64,000 bases of DNA from Acinetobacter pecorum. GTDB taxonomy: Bacteria > Pseudomonadota > Gammaproteobacteria > Pseudomonadales > Moraxellaceae. The notes beneath the pieces are model-generated. The model was not told the DNA's origin, searched no databases, and saw only the letters and a program-made list of their open reading frames with translations. This document shows, piece after piece, positions 25,613 through 33,424 of the stretch; within the stretch, counting starts at the first letter, position 1; the number at the start of each line of letters is the position of its first letter. The position numbers were made by a program, and so were the translations under genes. The DNA is taken from contig NZ_JACSPT010000008.1 in assembly GCF_014837015.1 (NCBI RefSeq), positions 92,662 to 156,661 on the forward strand. The letters run 5' to 3'.

Positions 25613-26263
25613 ATGCGTGTTTTACATCATCTCGAACAATCACGGTCATTTCGTATCCTGTGGGCCATGGAAGAATTAGGACTGGATTACGAGGTTAAAT
25701 ACTATAAGCGTCAGCCCAATCTTTCTGCGCCACCGGCCTTAAAACAGATCCATCCATTGGGCAAGGCGCCGATTCTGGTCGATCAGGGTCAGGTACTGGC
25801 GGAATCTGCAGCGATCCTGGAATATTTACAGGAAACCTATGACGAAAAGCAGCAGTTTCGTCCCGAAGATCCTGCCGGCAAGGCCCAGTACCGTTACTGG
25901 ATGCATTATGCGGAAGGTTCGTTAATGCCGCTGCTGGTGATGCAACTGGTGATGACCACTGTACCAAAACATACCCCTTTGCTGATTCGGCCTGTAGCCA
26001 AGAAAATCTGCGATGGAGTAAAGAAACAGTTTGTACAAAGCCGCCTAAAAGATCATATCCAGTTTCTGGAAAGCTATTTGAGCGAGCATGATTATTTTGC
26101 CGGACATTTCAGTTTTGCTGATATTCAGATGAGTTTTCCGTTGGAAGCGATGCAGAGCCGGACAGGCCAAAGTTATCCGGCCATTCAGGCCTATCTGAAA
26201 CGGGTCTCGCAACGTGCAGCCTATGCGCGTGCACTGAGCAGGGAAAAACAGATCAGCTCTTAA
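25613..26263 (+). CDS. Glutathione S-transferase family protein
   Basis: This is a 216-residue soluble GST. The thioredoxin-fold N-domain (1-80) has EQSRSFRILWAMEELGLDYEV, with a Ser in the usual catalytic neighbourhood, and HPLGKAPILVDQGQVLAESAAILEYLQETY, where AESAAI is the glutathione gamma-Glu contact motif. The helical C-domain includes FADIQMSFPLEAM. It likely conjugates or reduces electrophiles with glutathione; the substrate is unknown. It ends at a strong terminator shared with phoR. Confidence 0.92.
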   Translation: MRVLHHLEQSRSFRILWAMEELGLDYEVKYYKRQPNLSAPPALKQIHPLGKAPILVDQGQVLAESAAILEYLQETYDEKQQFRPEDPAGKAQYRYWMHYAEGSLMPLLVMQLVMTTVPKHTPLLIRPVAKKICDGVKKQFVQSRLKDHIQFLESYLSEHDYFAGHFSFADIQMSFPLEAMQSRTGQSYPAIQAYLKRVSQRAAYARALSREKQISS

Positions 26264-26274
26264 ATGCTTAAAAG

Positions 26275-26299
26275 AAAAGGTGCCGATGGCACCTTTTTT
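26275..26299. terminator. Bidirectional terminator between the GST gene and phoR
   Basis: AAAAGGTGCC and GGCACCTTTT pair perfectly around GAT, followed by further T residues on the plus strand and flanked by A residues for the minus strand. The genes on both sides converge here. Confidence 0.88.
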
Positions 26300-26311
26300 G
26301 ATTTTGTGAGA

Positions 26312-27670
26312 TTAGTCCGGGAAGCTGAGACGTTCTTTGGGGAAAACCACCTTAAACGTGGAACCTTGGTTTTCTTTGGACTCGATTTCCAGATGTGCCT
26401 GATGTTGCATCAATACATGTTTGACGATGGCAAGTCCCAAACCGGTACCACCAGTACGGCGACTGCGGTCTGAATCGATTCGGTAAAAACGCTCGGTCAG
26501 ACGTGGCAGATGCTTGGGATCAATGCCGATACCGTTATCTTGCACTACAAAATAGGCCGATTCACCATCATCATGCCAGCCGATAGTGATGGTGCCGCCT
26601 TTAGGCGTATATTTGATGGCATTGGTGATCAGATTGCTAAAAGCGCTGGCCAGTTCCATGTCTGAACCGATCAGATCGCAATGGCTGTCAATGTCCAGAT
26701 TCAGGGTATGACCATAATCCATATTATAGGCCTGAGCATCATCGAACAGCTGGTTCATCAGACTCGGCATTTCAATGATCTGGTTTTTGGCAATATTCTT
26801 GTCATTTTCTAGACGTGACAGTAACAGCAGGTCATTGACCAGTGCATTCATGCGTCGGGTCTGCGACTGCATCTGATCAAAGGCCCGTTTCCAGCGTGGA
26901 TTGATGTCTTCCTGATCGGTGAAGGTTTCAATATAGCCACTGAGTACGGTCAAAGGAGTCCGTAGTTCATGGGAAATATTATCGACGAAATCTTTACGCA
27001 TCTGTTCCAGATTATGCATCCGGGTCACATCATAAGCGACCAGTACCCGGCTTTCTCCGCCAAAACGGGTCATTTTGACCTGTACATAATGGTCTTCAAA
27101 CAGTGAAGAACGCATTTTTAGGCCGTCCGGAGATTCATCAATGTGATGATAATATTCAATAAAATTCGGTTGGCGCAGCAAGGTCAGGATATTACGGCCA
27201 CGGTCATCACTCGAGATTCCGAGCAGACGTTCCGCAGCAGGATTCCACCATTCAATCTGCTGGTTTTCATCAATTAAAACGACAGCTTCTTGCAAGGCTA
27301 CCAGAGAAGACTGTGCACGATCGATCAGTTCAACCATTTCTGCCTGAACAATCCGTTCCTGACGCTGGGCGCGGTAAACATTGAAAAGCAGTGCACCCCA
27401 AATTCCGCCAATATTGGGCGGAACATCATAGGGGCGGTTGGAAATCCATTCATTGACCAGGTATAAAGAACGCATCTGGGTCGCAAAAAACGCCACGAAG
27501 GCGATTACGATACAAATCCAGAAATACCCAATCCCAAAACCGATAAAGCTGGCGATAATCAGAAAAAAAGCCAGCAGGCGTAAATCCTGCTTGGCGAAAT
27601 CCCATAAACTGCTGTAACGGATTCTTTTGTGCTCGCGTGCCAGTTCGGGGACAGGGTAGGGTTCATACAT
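26312..27670 (-). CDS. phoR: Phosphate regulon sensor histidine kinase PhoR
   Basis: PhoR senses phosphate limitation via the Pst transporter and phosphorylates PhoB. The 452-residue protein has membrane helices at about 31-50 and 51-64 and a PAS domain (about 115-215). The phosphoacceptor is His234 in NISHELRTPL. The ATPase domain shows NLITNAIKYT (N box), DNGIGID (G1) and RTGGTGLGLAIVKHVL (G2). Its start lies 26 bases after the phoB stop, so the two are one operon. The name rests on this pairing and on the overall PhoR-like layout. Confidence 0.92.
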   Translation of the reverse strand: MYEPYPVPELAREHKRIRYSSLWDFAKQDLRLLAFFLIIASFIGFGIGYFWICIVIAFVAFFATQMRSLYLVNEWISNRPYDVPPNIGGIWGALLFNVYRAQRQERIVQAEMVELIDRAQSSLVALQEAVVLIDENQQIEWWNPAAERLLGISSDDRGRNILTLLRQPNFIEYYHHIDESPDGLKMRSSLFEDHYVQVKMTRFGGESRVLVAYDVTRMHNLEQMRKDFVDNISHELRTPLTVLSGYIETFTDQEDINPRWKRAFDQMQSQTRRMNALVNDLLLLSRLENDKNIAKNQIIEMPSLMNQLFDDAQAYNMDYGHTLNLDIDSHCDLIGSDMELASAFSNLITNAIKYTPKGGTITIGWHDDGESAYFVVQDNGIGIDPKHLPRLTERFYRIDSDRSRRTGGTGLGLAIVKHVLMQHQAHLEIESKENQGSTFKVVFPKERLSFPD

Positions 27671-27696
27671 AAAACAAGATTTACCTTAAATGATAT

Positions 27697-28407
27697 TTAA
27701 CCTAAAGCGACATCGGAACGGGTCGAGAAACGATAACCTGTGCCACGTACGGTCTGTACATAACGGTCCACGCCATAGGGTTCCAGCACCTTGCGCAGGC
27801 GACGGATATGCACATCAATGGTCCGGTCTTCAATATAGACGTTACCGCCCCATACCTGATCCAGCAATTGTGCACGGGTATAGGCACGTTCCGGATGGGT
27901 CATGAAGAATGCCAGCAAACGGTATTCGGTGGGTCCCATTTCCAGAATATTATTGCCAAAATTCACCCGCTGGCTGACCGGATCCAGAATCAGGCCATTG
28001 GCATCAATGGTTTTTTCACCGCTCAGGGCATTGGCACGGCGCAATACTGCCTTAATCCGGGAAACCAGTTCCCGGGTCGAGAACGGTTTGGTCATGTAGT
28101 CATCGGCACCGGCATCCAGACCTTGTACCTTGTGATCTTCTTCACCGCGTGCTGTCAGCATGATCACCGGGATTTCAGACAGGCTTTCATCACGTTTCAG
28201 ACGACGACATAAGTCCACACCGCTGACACCACCTGGCATCATCCAGTCCAGCAAAATCAGTGCCGGACGCTGATCCACAATCATCTGATGCGCCTGCTTG
28301 GCATCTTCTGCCTGCAAGCACTGAAAACCGGCCATATCCAGAGAGGTATGGATCATTTCCCGAATCGGGAGCTCGTCATCGACGATTAATATGTAGTCAT
28401 CTTTCAC
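27697..28407 (-). CDS. phoB: Phosphate regulon response regulator PhoB
   Basis: PhoB activates the phosphate starvation regulon after phosphorylation by PhoR. The 236-residue protein has a receiver domain with acidic pocket Asp10/Asp11, phosphoacceptor Asp54 in LLDWMMPG, and Lys in [11 protein letters not shown]. The winged-helix DNA-binding domain of the OmpR type follows ([45 protein letters not shown]). Two CTGTCAT repeats just upstream suggest autoregulation. Confidence 0.95.
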   Translation of the reverse strand: MKDDYILIVDDELPIREMIHTSLDMAGFQCLQAEDAKQAHQMIVDQRPALILLDWMMPGGVSGVDLCRRLKRDESLSEIPVIMLTARGEEDHKVQGLDAGADDYMTKPFSTRELVSRIKAVLRRANALSGEKTIDANGLILDPVSQRVNFGNNILEMGPTEYRLLAFFMTHPERAYTRAQLLDQVWGGNVYIEDRTIDVHIRRLRKVLEPYGVDRYVQTVRGTGYRFSTRSDVALG

Positions 28408-28452
28408 AACGCAATACCCTATTTCATGTAAACGGTGAGCCGTTTTATATTT

Positions 28453-28486
28453 ATGACAGGCTTATTACAAAGACTAATTATGACAG
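28453..28486 (-). promoter_or_regulatory. Putative PhoB binding repeats upstream of phoB
   Basis: On the minus strand CTGTCAT occurs at 28480-28486 and again at 28453-28459, each followed by an AT-rich tract, as in Pho boxes. The spacing between them (27 bases) is not a multiple of the usual 11-base repeat, so the match is imperfect. Confidence 0.4.
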
Positions 28487-28657
28487 TATCATTGCAGAAA
28501 GGGAAAAACTGCTGAAATTCACAAAGATTTGTGACAAATATAGCGCAGAAAATTGTTAAAAAATCATAAATTAATTTTACCTGTTTCCAGGATAAAGCAT
28601 AAATTCACAACTTCACTGGAAAGCTCATAAAACCTTTTTAACAAAAGGATTTAACAG

Positions 28658-29335
28658 CTATTTTTTCTCGGAAAATGACTCTAATAGTGCTAAAAAAACC
28701 ACACTGCAGGATGATAAAACCTCCTCAAGCGAATGCTTAAAACCGCTCATCACCCAACGAATGGCAATTTGGGTGACATAACCATTTAAACCGGTCGACA
28801 CCAGGGAAATTTCCTGCTCGCTACGATTTAACTGCGGCATCATTAACATGACAAAAGCATGAATCATACGGTCGAAACGCGACATGGTTTCATGAATGGT
28901 AGCCTGATTATGCAGTTCCTGTACCAGCATGGCATCAATATAAATGATCCTGGCCATACGTGGATTGTCGCGCAAGGTGGTGAGTAGGGCTGTCAAACCG
29001 GCTTCGATCATTTTTTTCGGATCACTCGATGCCTGCATCATGGCCTGCATCACATTCTGTTGCAGTTCATCAATCAGTTTCAAAAAAATGGTCTGAAACA
29101 GATCTTCGCTTTTCTTGAAAGATTCATAAAAATAACGTTCAGTCAGTTTGGCTTCATTGCAGATATCTTTGACCGTGACTGAAAAAAAGCCGTAACTGCC
29201 ATAGGCTTCAATGCCAGCTTCGATCAACTTTTCACGACGCGCCTGCTGCCGTTCCGCCATCGACAAGCCTTTAAACTGACGTTGTCTGGTTTTGGCGGCT
29301 CGTGGTTTCACTGCTGAGTCGATTGAATCGGTCAT
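28658..29335 (-). CDS. TetR family transcriptional regulator
   Basis: The 225-residue protein has a basic N-terminal tail and then a TetR helix-turn-helix (about 27-75): RREKLIEAGIEAYGSYGFFSVTVKDICNEAKLTERYFYESFKKSEDLF. The C-terminal ligand/dimer domain is unspecific. It is divergent to the SDR gene at 29560, and the space between contains a perfect 8-4-8 palindrome overlapping the SDR promoter, so it most likely represses that gene and possibly itself. The inducer is unknown. Confidence 0.9.
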   Translation of the reverse strand: MTDSIDSAVKPRAAKTRQRQFKGLSMAERQQARREKLIEAGIEAYGSYGFFSVTVKDICNEAKLTERYFYESFKKSEDLFQTIFLKLIDELQQNVMQAMMQASSDPKKMIEAGLTALLTTLRDNPRMARIIYIDAMLVQELHNQATIHETMSRFDRMIHAFVMLMMPQLNRSEQEISLVSTGLNGYVTQIAIRWVMSGFKHSLEEVLSSCSVVFLALLESFSEKK

Positions 29336-29450
29336 AAGGCCTGAGTGCTCATCTGTATAAAGATTTTGAATATCTTAGCAATAAATCACGCTTAGACCTA
29401 CATGAGAAATTCTATCCCGAAAGTTGGCCTCTAAGGACATGGGATAATTA

Positions 29451-29479
29451 TTGACAATCCGTATTGTCAAAACTATATT
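29451..29479 (+). promoter_or_regulatory. SDR promoter with embedded palindromic (TetR) operator
   Basis: TTGACAAT-CCGT-ATTGTCAA (29451-29470) is a perfect inverted repeat. Its left arm supplies a consensus -35 (TTGACA, 29451-29456), and TATATT (29474-29479) follows after a 17-base spacer. A repressor bound here would block RNA polymerase. The right arm read on the other strand also gives TTGACA, so the divergent TetR gene may be controlled too. Confidence 0.75.
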
Positions 29480-29559
29480 GAGGATCTGTGCTAGCTCCTG
29501 AAACAACAGAACAAGATCCTGCTGTCATGGAATGGCAGTAGTTTACATAAGGAAATTGA

Positions 29560-30408
29560 ATGAAAAATTTTAACAATAAAGTTGCCGCAATTACCGGGGC
29601 CGGTTCAGGTATTGGCCAGCAACTGGCAGTATTATTGGCTAAGCAGGGTTGTCATCTGGCCCTGAGTGATATTAATGAACAGGGTCTGGCACAAACGCTC
29701 GAATTGCTCAAAGAGAGTGATGTCCGTGTGACTATCCAGAAAGTGAACGTGGCTGATCTGGAACAGGTGCGTAACTGGGCGGCGCAGGTCGAACAGGATC
29801 ATGGCAGTATCAATATGATCTTTAACAATGCAGGTGTTGCACTGGGTTCAACTGTTGAAGGGGCATCTTATGAAGAACTGGAATGGATCGTCGGAATCAA
29901 TTTCTGGGGTGTGGTGTATGGCACCAAAGAATTTCTGCCACTGATCAAGAAAACTGGTGATGGCCATATTATCAATATTTCCAGCCTGTTTGGTTTAACG
30001 GCTCAGCCGACCCAGTCTGCTTATAATGCGACCAAATTTGCAGTACGTGGTTTTACTGAATCCCTGCGTCAGGAACTGGACATGGAAAATTGCGGAGTCA
30101 GTGCGCTCTGTGTGCATCCGGGCGGGATCCGTACCAACATTGCCAATGCAGCAAAAATGAATAACAGCCTGCTGACTTTAGGTATGAATCCGGAAAAATC
30201 AGCCCGTAATTTTAATAAATTATTGCGTTGTCCACCTGCAGAAGCTGCCCGTCAAATTCTGGAGGCGGTACAAAAAGACAAGCGCCGTCTGCTCATCGGC
30301 AATGATGCCAAAGCGATAGACCTGATTCAGCGAATCTTACCGACCGGTTATCAGCATGTCACTGCACTGGCGACCCAATTTGGTAAAAGAAAGAAAAAGT
30401 CTGCTTAA
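29560..30408 (+). CDS. Short-chain dehydrogenase/reductase
   Basis: This is a 282-residue classical SDR. It has the cofactor motif TGAGSGIGQQLA, NNAG in FNNAGVALG, the catalytic Ser in NISSLFGL, and YNATK in AYNATKFAVRGF for Tyr and Lys. LSDINE after beta-2 has Asp where NAD-preferring enzymes do, so NAD is likely, though not certain. The substrate is unknown. It is probably controlled by the divergent TetR protein through the operator at 29451-29470. Confidence 0.92.
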   Translation: MKNFNNKVAAITGAGSGIGQQLAVLLAKQGCHLALSDINEQGLAQTLELLKESDVRVTIQKVNVADLEQVRNWAAQVEQDHGSINMIFNNAGVALGSTVEGASYEELEWIVGINFWGVVYGTKEFLPLIKKTGDGHIINISSLFGLTAQPTQSAYNATKFAVRGFTESLRQELDMENCGVSALCVHPGGIRTNIANAAKMNNSLLTLGMNPEKSARNFNKLLRCPPAEAARQILEAVQKDKRRLLIGNDAKAIDLIQRILPTGYQHVTALATQFGKRKKKSA

Positions 30409-30419
30409 GAAACTGTAAA

Positions 30420-30448
30420 ACAGACCCGCGAAAGCGGGTTTTCTTTTA
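30420..30448. terminator. Terminator between the SDR gene and the MATE gene
   Basis: ACCCGC-GAAA-GCGGGT is a perfect stem with a GNRA loop followed by TTTTCTTTT. The two flanking genes converge. Confidence 0.85.
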
Positions 30449-30526
30449 TGGCAATAATCATAGTCTGACTCTTTAGCAGGTCAGTATCTGAGGTAATGTA
30501 AGGCTTTTAAATTATAAAATTTTTAT

Positions 30527-31891
30527 CTATATCAAGGTCTCAATGGTCTTTTTCTTCCAGACAAACTGATAATACAGTCCCTGCAAAATACACATGCTGA
30601 CAAAGGCCAATGCATAGGCATACCAGATACCTTCCAGGCCCCACCACCGGCTAAACAGATAAGCGGCGGGAACTTCAATACACAGAATGGCGAAAATATT
30701 AATCAGCATTGGCATGGTTACCGTACCACTCGAACGCATGATCGAAGCAAAAATGGCACTGGCACCAAAAAACAGAATTGCCCACAGAACAATGAACAGC
30801 AGTTTTTGACCCAGTACCACCACCTGGGGATCGGTAATAAACAGCGCCATCAGATATTTGGAAAACAGATAAGCCAGAATCACCAGACCACCGGTGAATA
30901 GGATATTCATAATGAGCGCAGTGCGGGTAACTTTATTCAGCAGATCCGATTTGCCTGCACCAATGGCTTGAGCAGCAAATACAGATGCAGCTATCGCAAT
31001 CGATAAGGCGGGGAACTGAATATAATTTAAGACCTGATTGACTGCGCCATAAGCGGCTGTTGCTTCTGCACCATAACGGTTAACCAGTCCCACAATTACC
31101 AGACCAGCCACTGAAGTCGTGACCATTTGTACACCAGTTGGAACTCCCAGTTTAAGGATAGTTTTGCTTAACTGGGGCTGATGACGAATATTTTTTAATA
31201 GAGCCCAGTCGAGCTTGAGCGGATGCTGCTTGCGCTTTAGATACAAAATCAAAAATACCAGAACTGCGAGATTTCCCAGAATGGTAGCAAGTGCCGGTGA
31301 AATAATGCCCATTTTAGGAAAGCCGAAATAACCGCCAATCAGGACCGGTGTCACCACCAGACCCACCCCAATGGTGATGACGGAAGCAAATAGGGGTGTG
31401 GTACTGTCTCCGACACCACGCAGAATAGAGGTATAAACAATATAGATAAAAATTAATGGGCTACCTACCAGCATCCACTGCACATAAGGCAGGGACAAAT
31501 GCATTACATCCGGATCTGTGCCGAGTGCCAAGAGAATATTTTCAGCAAAAATCACCCCAAAAAGTGCAATCAAACTGCCGCCAATCAAGGTCATAAATAA
31601 AGTTGAACCAACCACACAGCGGACTTTTTCTATATTTTTCCCGCCCCAGGCCTGGCCAATCAGTACGGTAGAACCGGCGGATAAGCCAATCACAAAAGCC
31701 ATTAGGCAAAACAGGATTGGAAAAAATACCGCAACAGCAGCAATGGCGTTGACGCCTAGCATTTGCCCCACAAATATTGTATTGACCGTGCCAGAAAGAC
31801 TTTGCAGGATATTGGTCACAATCAATGGCACCAGAAAAACCAGAAAGGCTTTCCATAAATTCTCTTGGTGAATCAATGCTTGCTGTGCCAT
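30527..31891 (-). CDS. MATE family efflux transporter
   Basis: The 454-residue protein has twelve predicted hydrophobic segments arranged as two repeats of six, as in MATE transporters. Typical sequences are FLVPLIVTNILQSLSGTVNTIFVGQMLGVNAIAAVAVFFP at the start, GLSAGSTVLIGQAWGGKN and, in the second half, GVPTGVQMVTTSVAGLVIVGLVNRYG. It would export drugs or metabolites in exchange for Na+ or H+. The substrate is not predictable; no regulator gene is adjacent. Confidence 0.9.
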   Translation of the reverse strand: MAQQALIHQENLWKAFLVFLVPLIVTNILQSLSGTVNTIFVGQMLGVNAIAAVAVFFPILFCLMAFVIGLSAGSTVLIGQAWGGKNIEKVRCVVGSTLFMTLIGGSLIALFGVIFAENILLALGTDPDVMHLSLPYVQWMLVGSPLIFIYIVYTSILRGVGDSTTPLFASVITIGVGLVVTPVLIGGYFGFPKMGIISPALATILGNLAVLVFLILYLKRKQHPLKLDWALLKNIRHQPQLSKTILKLGVPTGVQMVTTSVAGLVIVGLVNRYGAEATAAYGAVNQVLNYIQFPALSIAIAASVFAAQAIGAGKSDLLNKVTRTALIMNILFTGGLVILAYLFSKYLMALFITDPQVVVLGQKLLFIVLWAILFFGASAIFASIMRSSGTVTMPMLINIFAILCIEVPAAYLFSRWWGLEGIWYAYALAFVSMCILQGLYYQFVWKKKTIETLI

Positions 31892-32023
31892 GCGACATCC
31901 TGTGATTGGATTATTATCTACTTATTTATTGCTGTAACTATTATTGGCTAGAGTATAGAAAAAAGCCTTAGCTTTTAGGTAACTAAGCTACTTATTTTAT
32001 AAGGTTTTTAGTTAAAAGGTGAG

Positions 32024-33178
32024 TTAAACCTTTGAAAGAATTTGACCTGCCTGGACCAGAGTTTGTTCTTTTTTTGCAAAGCAGAACCTGAGCAGACGTA
32101 AATCGGCAGGAGGGTGCTGGTAGAACGCAGAGACTGGAATCGCGACAATCCCATGTTGTTCTGCCAGAAAATGGCACATGGACAAATCATCGAGCTCAGG
32201 CCGAATCTCTGAATAATCTAAGTTCTGGAAATAAGTTCCTTGAGAGGGTGTCCACTTAAAGCGTGACGTTTCAATGGATGAGTTAAATAAATCCCGTTTG
32301 TTTTGATAGAAAGAGGACAGTCCAGGTATATGCTCAGGATGCAGTTGCATATATTCCGCCAAGGCAACCTGAACGGGCGTCACACCGCAGAAACTGGCAA
32401 ACTGATAAATCTGTCTGAACATTTTCATCAGTGCCGGTGCAGCAATACAAAATCCGGTTTTCCAGCCCGTGACATGGAAGGTTTTACCAAAAGAGCCAAT
32501 CACGAAGCTACGCTCGCGAAGTTCTGGAAATGACCACGCCGAATGGTGCTGAACGCCGTCAAAAACCAGATGTTCATAGACTTCATCGGACAGCACCACA
32601 ATATTGCGCTCGCGAATCAGCTCGATCAGTTGCTGCCAGTCTGCCTTGGACCAGACACTCCCACTCGGATTATGCGGAGTATTCACCACAATCATGCGGG
32701 TACGATCATTAATGGCATCTTTGACCTGATTCCAGTCCACAGAAAAATCAGGATGCTGCAAAGCAATATGCACTGGCTTTGCCCCAACCAGTTGAACCGC
32801 AGGTCCATAACTGTCGTAGCTTGGATCGAAAATAATTACTTCTTCCCCGGCACGCACCGTGGCTTGAATGGCACAAAAAATCGCAATTGTGGCCCCAGGC
32901 GTAATCGTGACTTCCTCGACAGGATCAATAATCAGTTGATCACGCTGCTGATAGAGATCTGCCACCAGACTTCGCAAGACTGGCAGACCATCTCCCGGAG
33001 CGTACTGGTTAAATCCATTCTGGCTAGCCCGATTTAAAGCTTCAATCAAGGCAGGAGGCGCTGCAAAGTCCGGAAATCCTTGAGAAAGATTCAAGGCCCC
33101 GAGTTTTTGTGCCAAGGCCGACATGGTACTAAAAATGGTCACGCCCAAATCAGGTAATTTAGAAGGGAGTTCCAGCAT
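32024..33178 (-). CDS. PLP-dependent aminotransferase, methionine aminotransferase (YbdL) type
   Basis: This is a 384-residue class I/II fold type I aminotransferase. The N-terminus LNLSQGFPDFAAPPALIEAL and QYAPGDGLPVLRSLVADLY match the YbdL/kynurenine-aminotransferase group. VNTPHNPSGSVW carries the conserved Asn, DEVYEHLVFDG the Asp/Tyr, SFGKTFHVTGWKTGF the PLP-binding Lys, and RLLRFCFAKKE the carboxylate-binding Arg. E. coli YbdL uses methionine, His and Phe, which makes methionine aminotransferase the best guess. It is transcribed alone. Confidence 0.88.
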   Translation of the reverse strand: MLELPSKLPDLGVTIFSTMSALAQKLGALNLSQGFPDFAAPPALIEALNRASQNGFNQYAPGDGLPVLRSLVADLYQQRDQLIIDPVEEVTITPGATIAIFCAIQATVRAGEEVIIFDPSYDSYGPAVQLVGAKPVHIALQHPDFSVDWNQVKDAINDRTRMIVVNTPHNPSGSVWSKADWQQLIELIRERNIVVLSDEVYEHLVFDGVQHHSAWSFPELRERSFVIGSFGKTFHVTGWKTGFCIAAPALMKMFRQIYQFASFCGVTPVQVALAEYMQLHPEHIPGLSSFYQNKRDLFNSSIETSRFKWTPSQGTYFQNLDYSEIRPELDDLSMCHFLAEQHGIVAIPVSAFYQHPPADLRLLRFCFAKKEQTLVQAGQILSKV

Positions 33179-33424
33179 GTCCTTGGCCTTGAAGAATGAG
33201 ATCTGAATAAGTGTAGCAGCAAGTTCCGTATAGGATAATCAGAAAAATAGGGGATATTGGGCAATAGTTTAAATTAAGATGTACCACATGCGATTTAAGA
33301 TTTTTAATTGAAGGTCCATAAATTAAAGGCCTAATTATGTGAAATGCATCGTAAACTGGACGAAATAGATAACTTTTCCTAAAATCTGCCGCACAATAAT
33401 AAAGCTTAAAATGATAACTATAAA

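Noticed and set aside
28260..28559. A 99-residue open frame on the plus strand over the phoB start
   Set aside because: It is antisense to phoB coding sequence and its promoter region and has no conserved features; it is a shadow frame.
32543..33037. A 164-residue open frame antisense to the aminotransferase
   Set aside because: It lies wholly opposite a well-supported enzyme gene with all its active-site motifs, so it is chance openness.
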